Shown here piece by piece: positions 16,890 through 25,357 of a stretch of DNA of 64,000 nt. The position numbers and the translations under genes were made by a program. The stretch is from Deinococcus sp. JMULE3 (lineage in GTDB: Bacteria; Deinococcota; Deinococci; Deinococcales; Deinococcaceae), in the NCBI RefSeq assembly GCF_013337115.1, contig NZ_SGWE01000005.1, positions 8,001 through 72,000 of the forward strand, given 5' to 3'. Position 1 is the stretch's first letter; each line of letters starts with the position of its first letter. The notes under the pieces were generated by a model, which saw only the letters and a list, made by a program, of their open reading frames with translations, was not told where the DNA came from and did no database searches.

Positions 16890-18289
16890 AACGCCGGGTC
16901 GTGACTCTGTTGACTGGTCTCCTGGCGGTCTCGCTGGCCCAGCAGGGCGGGCAGGGTCAGGGACAGGCGAAGCAGGGCAGTGGCGTGGGGCAGACGTTGC
17001 CGCTGGACTGGCCCGATGCGCCGGTGGACGTGATCCTGTGCCGACCGACCGCGACCGGCGTGACGGTCAGCGTCCGCACGCCACAGAGCAGCGAGGTGAC
17101 CCTCACTGTTCAGGGCGGTGGGACTGAGGTCACGCTGCCCACCCAGGCGTTCACTGCTGGCGAGCCGCGGCACCTGCCCGTCACCGGCCTGACCCCGGAC
17201 ACCACCTACACGCTGCGCGTGAGGACGGGCGCTGGGGCGTCGGTGACGCGCTCGTTTCACACGGCGCGGGCGGCGGGGCAGGCGTTCACGTTCACCATTC
17301 AGGCCGACTCGCACCTGGACGGCAACAGCGACCTTCAGGTGTACGCGCAGACGCTCAGGAACGAGGCGTCCTCCACGCCGGACTTCTTGATCGACCTGGG
17401 CGACACCTTCATGACGGACAAGTACCAGCCGTTCACGGCGGCGCAGCGGCAGTACCTCGCGCAGCGCACCCTGCTGGGCACCCTGAACACCGCGCCGCTG
17501 TTCCTCACGCTCGGCAACCACGACGGGGAAGGCGTCCGCTCAGGCGGGAAGGCCGACCAGCAGGCCATGAACGACTGGGCGAACGCCCAGCGCCTGAAGT
17601 ACTTCCCGAATCCCGTGCAGGACAGCTTCTACTCCACGCCGAAGCAGGCGGACGGCACGCCGATCACGAATCAGGGCGCGTACGCCTGGACCTGGGGGGA
17701 CGCGCAGTTCATCGTGCTGGACGCCTACACGTCTTCGGGCCGCAGTGGTGAGAACAACTGGAACGCCACGCTGGGCCGGGCACAGTACGACTGGCTGCGG
17801 CAGACACTTGAAGGCAGTCCTAGCCGTTGGACATTCGTGTTCGTGCACCAGATGATCGGCGGGCTGGGCAAGGACGGGCGCGGCGGCGCGGAGGCCGCCC
17901 CGTTCTTCGAGTGGGGCGGCCGCAATGCCGATGGCTCGGCGGGCTTCACGCAGAACCGCCCGGGCTGGGCCATGCCCGTGCACGACCTGCTGGTGAAACA
18001 CAAGGTCAGCGCGGTGTTCCACGGACACGACCACCTGTACGTCAAGCAGACCCTGGACGGCATCGTCTATCAGGAGGTGCCGCAGCCGTCCAACGCGCGC
18101 GCGGGCAACACCGGCAGCGCGAAAGAGTACGGGTACGCCAGCGGCACGCTGCTCGGCGGCCCGGGTCACCTGCGCGTGACCGTCACGCCGCAGGACGTCA
18201 AGGTCGAGTACGTCCGGACGTACCTGAGCAAGGACGAGGCCGCCGGGCGCCAGACCGCGCAGGTGGACGACCGGTACACCATCCAGTAA
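16886..18289 (+). CDS. Secreted metallophosphoesterase (purple acid phosphatase-like)
   Basis: 467 aa. Signal peptide (MKRRVVTLLTGLLAVSLAQQ), a fibronectin-like N-terminal domain (about 45-135: VDVILCRPTATGVTVSVRTP), then a calcineurin-like phosphoesterase domain with all metal-binding motifs: ADSH, LGDTFM, LGNHDGE, FVHQMIGG and HGHDHLYV. The product is probably an extracytoplasmic phosphomonoesterase or phosphodiesterase; the substrate cannot be told from sequence. It overlaps the stop of the frameshifted paralogue upstream by 4 bp, so the pair arose by tandem duplication and shares one transcript. Confidence 0.88.
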   Translation: MKRRVVTLLTGLLAVSLAQQGGQGQGQAKQGSGVGQTLPLDWPDAPVDVILCRPTATGVTVSVRTPQSSEVTLTVQGGGTEVTLPTQAFTAGEPRHLPVTGLTPDTTYTLRVRTGAGASVTRSFHTARAAGQAFTFTIQADSHLDGNSDLQVYAQTLRNEASSTPDFLIDLGDTFMTDKYQPFTAAQRQYLAQRTLLGTLNTAPLFLTLGNHDGEGVRSGGKADQQAMNDWANAQRLKYFPNPVQDSFYSTPKQADGTPITNQGAYAWTWGDAQFIVLDAYTSSGRSGENNWNATLGRAQYDWLRQTLEGSPSRWTFVFVHQMIGGLGKDGRGGAEAAPFFEWGGRNADGSAGFTQNRPGWAMPVHDLLVKHKVSAVFHGHDHLYVKQTLDGIVYQEVPQPSNARAGNTGSAKEYGYASGTLLGGPGHLRVTVTPQDVKVEYVRTYLSKDEAAGRQTAQVDDRYTIQ

Positions 18290-18302
18290 AGGAGTCGCTG
18301 CC

Positions 18303-18374
18303 GTGAACAAAACTCTTCTGGTGTTTCATGGCCAGCCTGGACTCGCTACACGATTGGCGCAGAAGTGTACGTGA
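18303..18374 (+). other. Very short frame with a strong ribosome-binding site (possible gene remnant)
   Basis: Immediately after the phosphatase stop there is an AAAGGAG ribosome-binding site eight bases before a GTG that opens only 23 codons (starting VNKTLLVFHGQPG). The strong site with so short a frame suggests the eroded start of a third operon gene, or a translated leader. The frame has no recognisable content. Confidence 0.3.
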
Positions 18375-18693
18375 AGCGGATATGAGTGTGCGCCACGTCA
18401 TCAACGTGTCCAGAAGCTGAAATGGGCAGATCACGTAACCATCGGTCAGGCGCAGGACGAACACTCAGCGCGTTCGCCTGAAAACGCCCACCCAGCACTT
18501 GTCGACCACAGCTGGAATTCCTCCGCATGCCTGATGTGGATGGTCGTCTGCCGAAGGAACGATGCTCGGCCCGTCCAACGACTGGCGATCGGTGAAACTT
18601 TCAGCACCTGACCCTTCGGGACACTGACGTGCTGGTGGTCGGGCGTGGCCGGCGCCGCGCTCCCGCCTGCCATGACGGGGTTTACCCTGCACT
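18375..18693. other. Intergenic region before the GNAT gene
   Basis: About 320 bp with lower coding character than its surroundings; no frame, repeat or hairpin that I can support. A TACCCT box five bases before the ATG of the acetyltransferase gene could give a leaderless message. Confidence 0.35.
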
Positions 18694-19509
18694 ATGACGG
18701 AACGCGAGATCACCCAGGAAACGCACCGACTCCTCACCGCGTACGACACTCAACTCCGCGAAGTCGCCGAACTCATCGGCGCCACCACCGTCACCCGCGA
18801 CGGTCCCCTGTGGCGCGGCACGTACGGTGACCGCGGCTTCGTTACCTACCGAGACCTTGGCGCCCTCACCGGCCCCGACCTCGACAGCCTCATCGCGCGG
18901 ACCATCACGTACTACGCCACCCAGCCGGAGATCACGACCTTCGAATGGAAAACCCGCGGCCACGACCTTCCCGCCGACCTCCCCGACCGCCTCACCCAGT
19001 ACGGCCTGCACGCCGAGGACCCGGAGACCGTCATGCTGGGTGAAGCGAGCCTCCTCGCCGCGCCCATGCCCCTCCCCGCCGGCGTGAACCTGCGGCGCAT
19101 CGACACCCAACCCGACCCCATGCCCGACCTGATCCGCGCGGCCGCCGCGCAGGAACGCGCGTTCGGCGTGCCCTTTTCCACTGCTGACCTCGCGCGTCGC
19201 CTGCAGGCCAGGCGGGACCTCATGGAGATCTGGGTGGCGGAAGCGGATGGGGAGATCATCTGCACCGGCCGCCTCGAGCTCATCCCTGGCACGGCATTCG
19301 CGGGTATCTGGGGGGGCGGGACCGTCCCCGAGTGGCGCGGGAAGGGAATCTACCGGGCGCTTGTCGCGCAGCGGGCCCAGTCTGCCCTCGCGCGGGGCGT
19401 GCGGTACCTGCACAGCGACTCCACTGAATTCTCCCGCCCGATCCTGCAGCGCAGCGGTCTCGTGCCCGTCACGACCACCACTCCGTTCATCTGGACCCGC
19501 CGGTCGTGA
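18694..19509 (+). CDS. GNAT-family N-acetyltransferase
   Basis: 271 aa. The C-terminal ~150 residues form the acetyl-CoA-binding GNAT domain: EIWVAEADGEIICTGRLELI, then GIWGGGTVPEWRGKGIYRALVAQR, where V-P-E-W-R-G-K-G is the pyrophosphate-binding loop (motif A, R/Q-x-x-G-x-G/A), and YLHSDSTEFSRPILQRSGL. The N-terminal ~120 residues are a separate domain of unknown role, as in several two-domain GNAT proteins. Substrate unknown. Single gene, no partner next to it. Confidence 0.85.
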   Translation: MTEREITQETHRLLTAYDTQLREVAELIGATTVTRDGPLWRGTYGDRGFVTYRDLGALTGPDLDSLIARTITYYATQPEITTFEWKTRGHDLPADLPDRLTQYGLHAEDPETVMLGEASLLAAPMPLPAGVNLRRIDTQPDPMPDLIRAAAAQERAFGVPFSTADLARRLQARRDLMEIWVAEADGEIICTGRLELIPGTAFAGIWGGGTVPEWRGKGIYRALVAQRAQSALARGVRYLHSDSTEFSRPILQRSGLVPVTTTTPFIWTRRS

Positions 19510-19923
19510 GCCAGCACTCCGTGCCCAGTGTCAGCGTGGCGCCCACGCGACCCGCCCGGCATGATGCTCATGGTCCTGATATGTCCATCCGCGTTCCCTC
19601 TGTCCCTCAGTGGACAAGTGCGGCTGAGCCTTGCAATACAAGGTACTGGCCTGATCAGCTGAATGAGCAAGTCTGTCTGCCAAGTCATCGCCACGGACAG
19701 CGACTCATACGAACTCCGGCTGAATGGCTGACAAAGCCGTTCAATCCGAGCGGACGCGAGTGGGAGAAAAACTGAGGCGAGCGGCTCGGTGGGGTGGCGA
19801 TGACTTCTGGGACTGCCTGTAGCTCGTCGGGATGCCATGTCCAGCCGCCAACACATCAGTCTCCCGAAGTGTCAGGTGCCGAGGGTGAAACTGACGCCAT
19901 GATCCTCAATGGCCGAACGCGAG
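19510..19923. other. Intergenic region with a truncated miniature element
   Basis: 414 bp between the GNAT gene (plus) and the 3' end of the LysR gene (minus). It contains the partial repeat at 19708-19773; I see no gene in the rest. Confidence 0.5.
19708..19773 (-). repeat. Miniature inverted-repeat element, truncated copy
   Basis: Begins after a TCA triplet with TACGAACTCCGG and follows the 132-bp consensus (reverse orientation, through GGCTGACAAAGCCGTTCAA and the following ~25 bp) until about 19773, where similarity stops. The other end is missing, so this is a decayed copy. Confidence 0.75.
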
Positions 19924-20811
19924 TCATGTGGACAGGGTCACGAGATTTCGCAGGTGATCCCGTGCGAATGCAGCCCGCGCCGTGAAGGTCGCCTCGGTCC
20001 ACGCGAGGTACAGGGTGTTGGTGGGCGGTTCGGCCACGTGGTGAAGGACGCGCAGGTCGCCGCGCTGCACAGCCGGGCCCGCGAGGTACTCCGGGAGGAC
20101 CGTCACGCCGGCCCCGCTGACCGCCGCGTCGCGCAGTCCGCGCAGGTCCGGCAGGACCAGCGCCGGAACACTTTCCAGGCGCGCGCCGAATACCACGCGC
20201 CAGTAGCGGCGCAGCAGTGGCAGGTCGTCCGCGTAGGCCAGCAGCGGCACCTCGTTCAGGTCCGCGCTGCGCAGCGCCCGCCCGGGGAGCCGCTCGGCCC
20301 AGCGGGGCGCGCCGACCAGGAGGAAGCGTTCCTCGAACAGCGGTTCGCTGGTCAGTCGCGCGTCCGGGCGGGTGGTGGCGATCATCAGGTCGAGGTGCCC
20401 CTCGGCGACCTGTTCGGCGAGGTCGTCACTCAGGCCGCAGTGGACGCGCAGTTGAAGACCACCCTCGAGCAGTGGGATCAGGTGCGGGACGACGCGGGCG
20501 TGCAGGAATTCCGCCGGGCCGCCCAGCCGAAGCGGGCCGGGCAGGTCGCGGGCGCGGGTGCGCGTGGCACTTAGCGCGGCGTCAAGGGCGTCCAGGTGCG
20601 GGGCGATCAGGCGGGCCAGGGCGTGGGCGGCGCCGGTGGGGGCCAGGCCGCGCGGGAGGCGCTGGAAGAGCGGTTGCCCGAGCTGCGTTTCGAGCAGGCG
20701 CAGGTGCTGCGACGCGGCGGGTTGCGTGAGATTCAGTTTCGGCGCGGCCCCCGACACGGAGCCCTCGCGGTAGATGGTCAGGAACGTCCGCAGGTGCTGG
20801 AGGCGCGACAT
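19924..20811 (-). CDS. LysR-family transcriptional regulator
   Basis: 295 aa. The N-terminal winged helix is classic: LQHLRTFLTIYREGSVSGAA, LNLTQPAASQHLRLLETQLG, FQRLPRGLAPT. The remainder is the periplasmic-binding-like effector domain (LIATTRPDARLTSEPLFEERFLLVG region; LSDDLAEQVAEGHLDLMI). It is divergent from the PfpI-family gene at 20976 across 164 bp, the usual layout for a LysR regulator and its target. Its own promoter appears to be TTGACC-N18-TATACC (20819-20848) with a leader of a few bases. Effector unknown. Confidence 0.9.
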   Translation of the reverse strand: MSRLQHLRTFLTIYREGSVSGAAPKLNLTQPAASQHLRLLETQLGQPLFQRLPRGLAPTGAAHALARLIAPHLDALDAALSATRTRARDLPGPLRLGGPAEFLHARVVPHLIPLLEGGLQLRVHCGLSDDLAEQVAEGHLDLMIATTRPDARLTSEPLFEERFLLVGAPRWAERLPGRALRSADLNEVPLLAYADDLPLLRRYWRVVFGARLESVPALVLPDLRGLRDAAVSGAGVTVLPEYLAGPAVQRGDLRVLHHVAEPPTNTLYLAWTEATFTARAAFARDHLRNLVTLST

Positions 20812-20818
20812 GCCCCAA

Positions 20819-20848
20819 GGTATAAAAAAAATAGGGTCAAGAGGTCAA
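20819..20848 (-). promoter_or_regulatory. Putative LysR promoter, TTGACC-N18-TATACC
   Basis: On the minus strand TTGACC (20848-20843) is followed after 18 bp by TATACC (20824-20819), seven bases before the ATG at 20811. A second TTGACC lies 8 bp further in, giving a direct repeat. The T-rich spacer stands out from the GC-rich flanks. Confidence 0.55.
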
Positions 20849-20975
20849 TTCGCGTTATTTGATGATAGATGCGCCGGTCGGTAAGGTAGGGGCACTTCGG
20901 CGGACGGCCCGCCGGGCAAGCCAAGCCCCTCACCTACGTGCCAGCCCCCCGACGGGGGCCGGTCAAGGAGTCCCT

Positions 20976-21656
20976 ATGTCCCGCAACGTCCTGTTCGTCC
21001 TGACCAGCCACAACGACCTCGGCGGCGTCCGCCCTACCGGCTTCTACCTTTCCGAACTCGCCCACCCGTACCACGTGTTCACCCGCGCGGGATTCGACGC
21101 GGACTTCATCAGCGTCCAGGGCGGCCAGCCCCCCATGGACGGCGCCGACCCCAGCGACCCCGAACAGAAGGCCGTCCTGGACGACGCGGCGCTCATGGCC
21201 CGCCTCAGCGCGACGCGCCGCGCGGCTGACGTGAACGCCGACGACTACGACCTGATCTTCTACGTGGGTGGCCACGGCACCATGTGGGACTTCCCCGACG
21301 ATCAGGACCTCGCCAGCCTCGCCTCGCGCATCTACGAGCGCGGTGGGATGGTCGCCGCCGTCTGCCACGGTCCCGCCGGGCTCGTGAACATCCGCCTGAG
21401 TGACGGCCAGTACCTCGTCAGCGGCAAGCGCGTGGCCGCCTTCACGAACGACGAGGAACGCGCCGTGAACCTCAGCGACGTCGTGCCCTTCCACCTCGAA
21501 ACCCGCCTGATCGAACGCGGCGCCCACCACACCAAGGGCAGCAACTTCGAACCGCACGTCGAGATCGACGGCCGCCTCGCCACCGGGCAGAACCCCGCCT
21601 CGGCCCGCCCGCTGGCCGAAGCGATCGTGCCCATCCTGAACGACCTGCCCCGCTGA
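20976..21656 (+). CDS. DJ-1/PfpI-family protein (Hsp31/glutamine-amidotransferase-like)
   Basis: 226 aa from ATG 20976, which follows an AAGGAG site by six bases. The nucleophile elbow is AAVCHGPAG (Cys130-His131), with YVGGHGTMWDFPDD upstream and an acidic residue in SELAHPYHVF (Glu27) in the expected position. The overall pattern matches Hsp31-type chaperone/glyoxalase III members of the DJ-1 superfamily. It is followed by an SDR gene after a 71-bp gap that contains a hairpin, and is divergent from a LysR regulator. A role in carbonyl stress is likely but not shown. Confidence 0.87.
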   Translation: MSRNVLFVLTSHNDLGGVRPTGFYLSELAHPYHVFTRAGFDADFISVQGGQPPMDGADPSDPEQKAVLDDAALMARLSATRRAADVNADDYDLIFYVGGHGTMWDFPDDQDLASLASRIYERGGMVAAVCHGPAGLVNIRLSDGQYLVSGKRVAAFTNDEERAVNLSDVVPFHLETRLIERGAHHTKGSNFEPHVEIDGRLATGQNPASARPLAEAIVPILNDLPR

Positions 21657-21674
21657 CAGCGCCGCAGACCCAGT

Positions 21675-21706
21675 GCCGCCCCGCCCGCAGTGACGGCCGG
21701 GGCGGC
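21675..21706. terminator. Hairpin between the PfpI and SDR genes
   Basis: GCCGCCCCG (21675-21683) pairs with CGGGGCGGC (21698-21706) around a 14-nt loop, 18 bp after the PfpI stop and 22 bp before the SDR start. With no U-tract it may act as a partial terminator or 3' end stabiliser. Confidence 0.45.
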
Positions 21707-21727
21707 GCCCCTTCCCGGAGGACTGAC

Positions 21728-22525
21728 ATGAACCTGAACCTGCGTGGCCGGCGCGCCCTGATCACCGGCTCCACCCTGGGCATCGGCCGCGCGCTGGCCG
21801 AGACCCTCCTGCGCGAGGGGGCGTCTGTCATCGTGCACGGCCGCGACCACGCCCGCGTCGGGCACGCCGCGGAGATGCTCAGCGAACTCGGCCCGGTCGA
21901 CGGCATCGCCGCCGACCTCTCCACCCCGCAGGGCGCGGCGGACCTGACCGACTTCACGCGCCGCACGGGCGGCATCGACATTCTCGTGAACAACGTGGGC
22001 GCCTTCGGCATCCAGCCGTTCTTCACCACCGGCGACGACGCCTGGACGGCCGCGTTCGAGTTGAACGTCCTCAGTGGCGTGCGGCTCGCGCGGGCGTTCA
22101 TGCCGGACATGCTCGCGCGCGGCTGGGGCCGCGTGATCTTCATCTCCAGCGAGCAGGCCCTGAAACCCAGCCCGGACATGCTGCCGTATGCGACGAGCAA
22201 GGCGGCGCAGGTCGCCGTGGCACGCGGCCTGGCCGAACTCTCGCGCGGCACGGCCGTCACGGTGAACAGCGTGCTCGTGGCCCCCACCTGGAGTCCCGGC
22301 GTGCAGAACTTCCTGGGCGAGCAGGCCGCGCGTGGCGGCGACAGCCTCAACGGGACGCGGCAGGCGTACTTCGAGCGTGGGGACGGTCAGGCGTCCCTGC
22401 TGGGCCGGTTCGCGCATCCGCAGGAGATCGCGGATGCCGTGGCCTTCCTGGCGTCCCCGAACGCCGCGGCGATCAACGGCACTGCGTACCGCGTGGACGG
22501 CGGCCTGATCCGCGCCGCGACCTGA
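21728..22525 (+). CDS. Short-chain dehydrogenase/reductase (SDR)
   Basis: 265 aa classical SDR. The cofactor motif is ITGSTLGIGRALAE (residues 12-25), followed by the NNVG motif (LVNNVGAFG), Ser in FISSEQ and the catalytic Tyr-Lys in YATSK (about 155-159), then the C-terminal NGTAYRVDGGL typical of the family. His-Gly-Arg-Asp after the second strand (VHGRDHAR) suggests NADP(H) preference. The start has a GGAGGA site. It is in line with the PfpI-like gene. Substrate unknown. Confidence 0.9.
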   Translation: MNLNLRGRRALITGSTLGIGRALAETLLREGASVIVHGRDHARVGHAAEMLSELGPVDGIAADLSTPQGAADLTDFTRRTGGIDILVNNVGAFGIQPFFTTGDDAWTAAFELNVLSGVRLARAFMPDMLARGWGRVIFISSEQALKPSPDMLPYATSKAAQVAVARGLAELSRGTAVTVNSVLVAPTWSPGVQNFLGEQAARGGDSLNGTRQAYFERGDGQASLLGRFAHPQEIADAVAFLASPNAAAINGTAYRVDGGLIRAAT

Positions 22526-22532
22526 CTGCGCA

Positions 22533-22575
22533 AGGGGCGGGCACCGGTTGGCATTCACCTCCGGTGCCCGCCCCT
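22533..22575. terminator. Bidirectional terminator between SDR and MBL genes
   Basis: Perfect 15-bp stem: arm 22533-22547 pairs with 22561-22575 around a 13-nt loop. It lies between the convergent stops at 22525 and 22582, and so can serve both strands. Confidence 0.75.
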
Positions 22576-22581
22576 GTGGCA

Positions 22582-23328
22582 TCACGCCAGGGTCAGGGTG
22601 TCACCGTCCTGCGGAACGCGCAGGCGCGCCTCCACCCCGGCCTGCTGCGCGGCGCGGCGCAGATCGGCGCGGGTGGAGAAGCAGTGGTCGAGGCTCTCGA
22701 GGTGCACGGCCACGACCGTCGCGTCCGGCGCGGCGCGCAGCACCTCCACCGTCTGCGTGGCATCCATGATCAGCAGCGTGCCGCCCAGCGCCGCGCCGCC
22801 CGAATGGGTGACGATCACGTCCGGCCGCTCACGGGTGACCGTGTCGGTCACGGCGGGAATCAGCACGGTGTCGCCCGTCCAGTACACGGTGGGTTCGCCG
22901 GGGGCGCGCAGCACGAACCCCATCGCAGCCCCCATCTGCGCGAGGATGTCCCCACTGCCGTGCTCGCCGTCCGTGCGGGTGAACGTCAGGTCCGCCACGC
23001 GGACCGTGTCCTGTAGGGGCGTGACGTCCCGGAAGCCGTGCCCGCGCAGGGTGTCCTCGTCTCCCGGCTGGCACAGCACCGGCAGGTCTTTGGGCAGGGC
23101 CGAGATGGCCGCCGGGTCGAGGTGATCCGGGTGGAGGTGCGACACGACCAGCAGGGTCACGCCGCGCAGCACGTCCTGCGCGGGGACGGGCAGGGGTACG
23201 GTCGGGTTGGGGGACACGCCCGCGAACGACGGCAGGCTGTGCAGGTCGCCCAGCATCGGGTCGATCAGGACGGTCTGCCCGGCGAGTTCCAGGCGCAGGG
23301 TGGCGTTACGGACGAGCGTCAGGTTCAT
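22582..23328 (-). CDS. Metallo-beta-lactamase-fold hydrolase (UlaG-like)
   Basis: 248 aa. The metal site is SHLHPDHLD (His64, His66, Asp68, His69), with further ligands in the VYWTGDT segment and VAVHLESLDHC near the end. The N-terminus (LVRNATLRLELAGQTVLIDPML) matches the UlaG/MBL-fold group that acts on small metabolites. Start ATG 23328 lies inside the MerR gene (23-bp overlap), so the pair is translationally coupled and the MerR protein very probably controls this hydrolase. Substrate unknown. Confidence 0.86.
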   Translation of the reverse strand: MNLTLVRNATLRLELAGQTVLIDPMLGDLHSLPSFAGVSPNPTVPLPVPAQDVLRGVTLLVVSHLHPDHLDPAAISALPKDLPVLCQPGDEDTLRGHGFRDVTPLQDTVRVADLTFTRTDGEHGSGDILAQMGAAMGFVLRAPGEPTVYWTGDTVLIPAVTDTVTRERPDVIVTHSGGAALGGTLLIMDATQTVEVLRAAPDATVVAVHLESLDHCFSTRADLRRAAQQAGVEARLRVPQDGDTLTLA

Positions 23329-23719
23329 GGGGGTCCTCCAGGGTGGGGGCGCAGGCCGGGCCAGTGCCGGTCAGTTCGCTCAGTTGCGTGGTCAGGCGGT
23401 CACGGATGACGTGCAGGTCACGCAGCTGCGCGTCGATGTCGGCGAGTTTGCGGCGGTAGAAGTCGGCCGCGACGTCGTTCCCGGCCGGGTCGTCCGGTCC
23501 GTGCCCATCCTGCCAGCACGGCGCGAACCGGCGGATCTCGTCGAGCGTGAAGCCGACCGACAGGAACAGGCGGATCAGGCGCACCCGCGCGATGTCGTCT
23601 GGCGTGAACGTCCGGTAGCCGTTCTCCTGCCGGACGCTGCTCAGAACGCCCGCCTGGTCGTAGTGCCGCAGGGCGCGGACGCTGGTGCCGGTGCGGGCCG
23701 CGAGTTCACCGATGCGCAT
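23306..23719 (-). CDS. MerR-family transcriptional regulator
   Basis: 137 aa. The N-terminal MerR helix-turn-helix is MRIGELAARTGTSVRALRHYDQ, then GVLSSVRQENGYRTFTPDDIARVRLIRLF split by the wing; the rest is the dimerisation coiled coil (DFYRRKLADIDAQLRDLHVIRDRL). Effector domain is short. The promoter and operator are visible directly upstream (23726-23757): a 9-bp-arm palindrome in a 20-bp spacer, the layout by which MerR proteins activate by untwisting. The ATG lies six bases after the -10 box, so the message is probably leaderless. It overlaps the MBL gene. Confidence 0.92.
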   Translation of the reverse strand: MRIGELAARTGTSVRALRHYDQAGVLSSVRQENGYRTFTPDDIARVRLIRLFLSVGFTLDEIRRFAPCWQDGHGPDDPAGNDVAADFYRRKLADIDAQLRDLHVIRDRLTTQLSELTGTGPACAPTLEDPHEPDARP

Positions 23720-23725
23720 GCCCCC

Positions 23726-23757
23726 AGGCTAGACCCTGACGTCAGTGTCAGGGTCAA
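23726..23757 (-). promoter_or_regulatory. MerR-type promoter/operator with 20-bp spacer
   Basis: Minus strand: -35 TTGACC (23757-23752), 20-bp spacer, -10 TAGCCT (23731-23726). The spacer region carries the palindrome GACCCTGAC-N6-GTCAGGGTC (23732-23755). An over-long spacer with a dyad in it is the hallmark of MerR-activated promoters. Confidence 0.85.
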
Positions 23758-23839
23758 GAGGGCAGGCTGGCCTCCCGCTGTAATCGAGCGGCAAAACACT
23801 GTGATTCCATCGACTCTGAAGTGCACTGTCGGGGGTGTC

Positions 23840-23959
23840 ATGCAGACCCTGCGGTACGGCCAAGCGGGCGAGACCTGCTTCACGTTCCAGAACCCGGTGC
23901 CTGCGCCGCTCACCTTGCCCGGCACCGGCACGCAGACGCACTGTGCCAGGGGGAAGTGA
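23840..23959 (+). other. Short frame with two Cys, possibly a gene remnant
   Basis: 39 codons (MQTLRYGQAGETCFTF...), weak GGGGGTG upstream. The residue pattern looks like the end of a secreted beta-sandwich protein. It has no proper context and may be only a remnant or chance. Confidence 0.25.
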
Positions 23960-24215
23960 GTTCCTTCGTGTTGCGCCCATACCGCGAACTATCATGACCA
24001 GCAGCAAGTACAGCCGACGGCACGACGGTCACAAAAGTTCGCGGTCGACACGCCAAGGCGAACAGCTCCCCTTCCGCTCCAGATTGTGCCATGCGTTGGA
24101 GTTCCCCCCGCATGGCATTCAGATTCTTACCGGGTGATTTCGGGCAAATGTGGTGACGACCTGCTCAACCTCAGATCAGTCGCCCACCCGATCCGGGAAT
24201 GAATAGAATGGGTGG
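23960..24215. other. Intergenic region before arsR
   Basis: 256 bp, less GC-rich than average. Near its end TAGAAT (six bases before the GTG of arsR) could be a -10 box for a leaderless message. Nothing else can be assigned. Confidence 0.35.
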
Positions 24216-24533
24216 GTGACGCTCACTTCTCCGTCGGTGCTGGATCAACTCAGGGCGCTGGCGCAGGACACCCGCTACGACCTGGTGCGTCACCTCGCCG
24301 CCGGGGAGCGCTGCGTGTGCGACCTGGAGGTTCTGCTGTCCCTGCCGCAGTCGAAGGTGTCATACCACCTGGGTGTGCTGCGCGACGCCGGGCTGGTCAC
24401 GGCCGAGCAGCGGGGCAAGAACACGTATTACGCGCTGCGCCGGGAGGTGCTGTACCGCCTGGGCGGGGCGCTGCTGACCGATCTGCTGCCGGACGGAATG
24501 CCCATGACGCATCAAGTGAAATCGGTGTGTTAA
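24216..24533 (+). CDS. arsR: ArsR-family metalloregulator
   Basis: 105 aa winged-helix repressor. The As(III)-binding motif ERCVCDLEVLL (Cys33 and Cys35 in the alpha-3 helix, as in classic ArsR proteins) is followed by the recognition helix LPQSKVSYHLGVLRDAGLV and the wing RGKNTYYALRR. It starts with GTG preceded closely by a TAGAAT box. Directly downstream (9-bp gap) is an arsenate reductase gene, so arsenite sensing is well supported. The frame has a third Cys near the C-terminus. Confidence 0.9.
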   Translation: MTLTSPSVLDQLRALAQDTRYDLVRHLAAGERCVCDLEVLLSLPQSKVSYHLGVLRDAGLVTAEQRGKNTYYALRREVLYRLGGALLTDLLPDGMPMTHQVKSVC

Positions 24534-24542
24534 CGTCGGGGT

Positions 24543-25004
<462 letters not shown>

Positions 25005-25083
25005 GCGCGGGCTGCGCCGGGAGCGACAGCGTGGATCCCGCTGACCGGGGCCCACGCTGCCGTGCCGTCCCGGCGTGACCTGA

Positions 25084-25218
25084 TACCGATTCCGTCTGTT
25101 TCGTGCACTACCCGGACCGGCACCGGGTTGCCTGGTCCATGCCCCGAGGGGTGTTCTTCTGCTCGCGCTGCTCGGATGGAAGGGGCTGTACAGAAGTCCA
25201 TTCGACGCGGGATGCAAG
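25084..25218 (+). repeat. Miniature inverted-repeat element, copy A of a head-to-head pair
   Basis: Diverged copy (TACCGATTCCG at its left end, TGCTCGCGCTGCTCGGATGG inside) flanked on both sides by TGA (25081-25083 and 25219-25221). It adjoins copy B, which has the opposite orientation and shares the middle TGA. Confidence 0.75.
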
Positions 25219-25221
25219 TGA

Positions 25222-25354
25222 TATGCACTCCGGTTAAAAGGTTTGCAAAAACTTTCAACCCGACCGGATGCGAGTAGGAGCGAAACGGGTTCCGGTCGTG
25301 GAGTTGGCAACCCGGTGTGGTTCCGGGTTGTCAACGAAACAATCGGAGCGTGTA
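25222..25354 (-). repeat. Miniature inverted-repeat element, copy B of a head-to-head pair
   Basis: 133-bp copy in reverse orientation, ending GTCAACGAAACAATCGGAGC..TGTA and flanked by TGA at 25219-25221 and 25355-25357. Sequence is diverged from the two near-identical copies at 52952 and 59517. Confidence 0.78.
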
Positions 25355-25357
25355 TGA

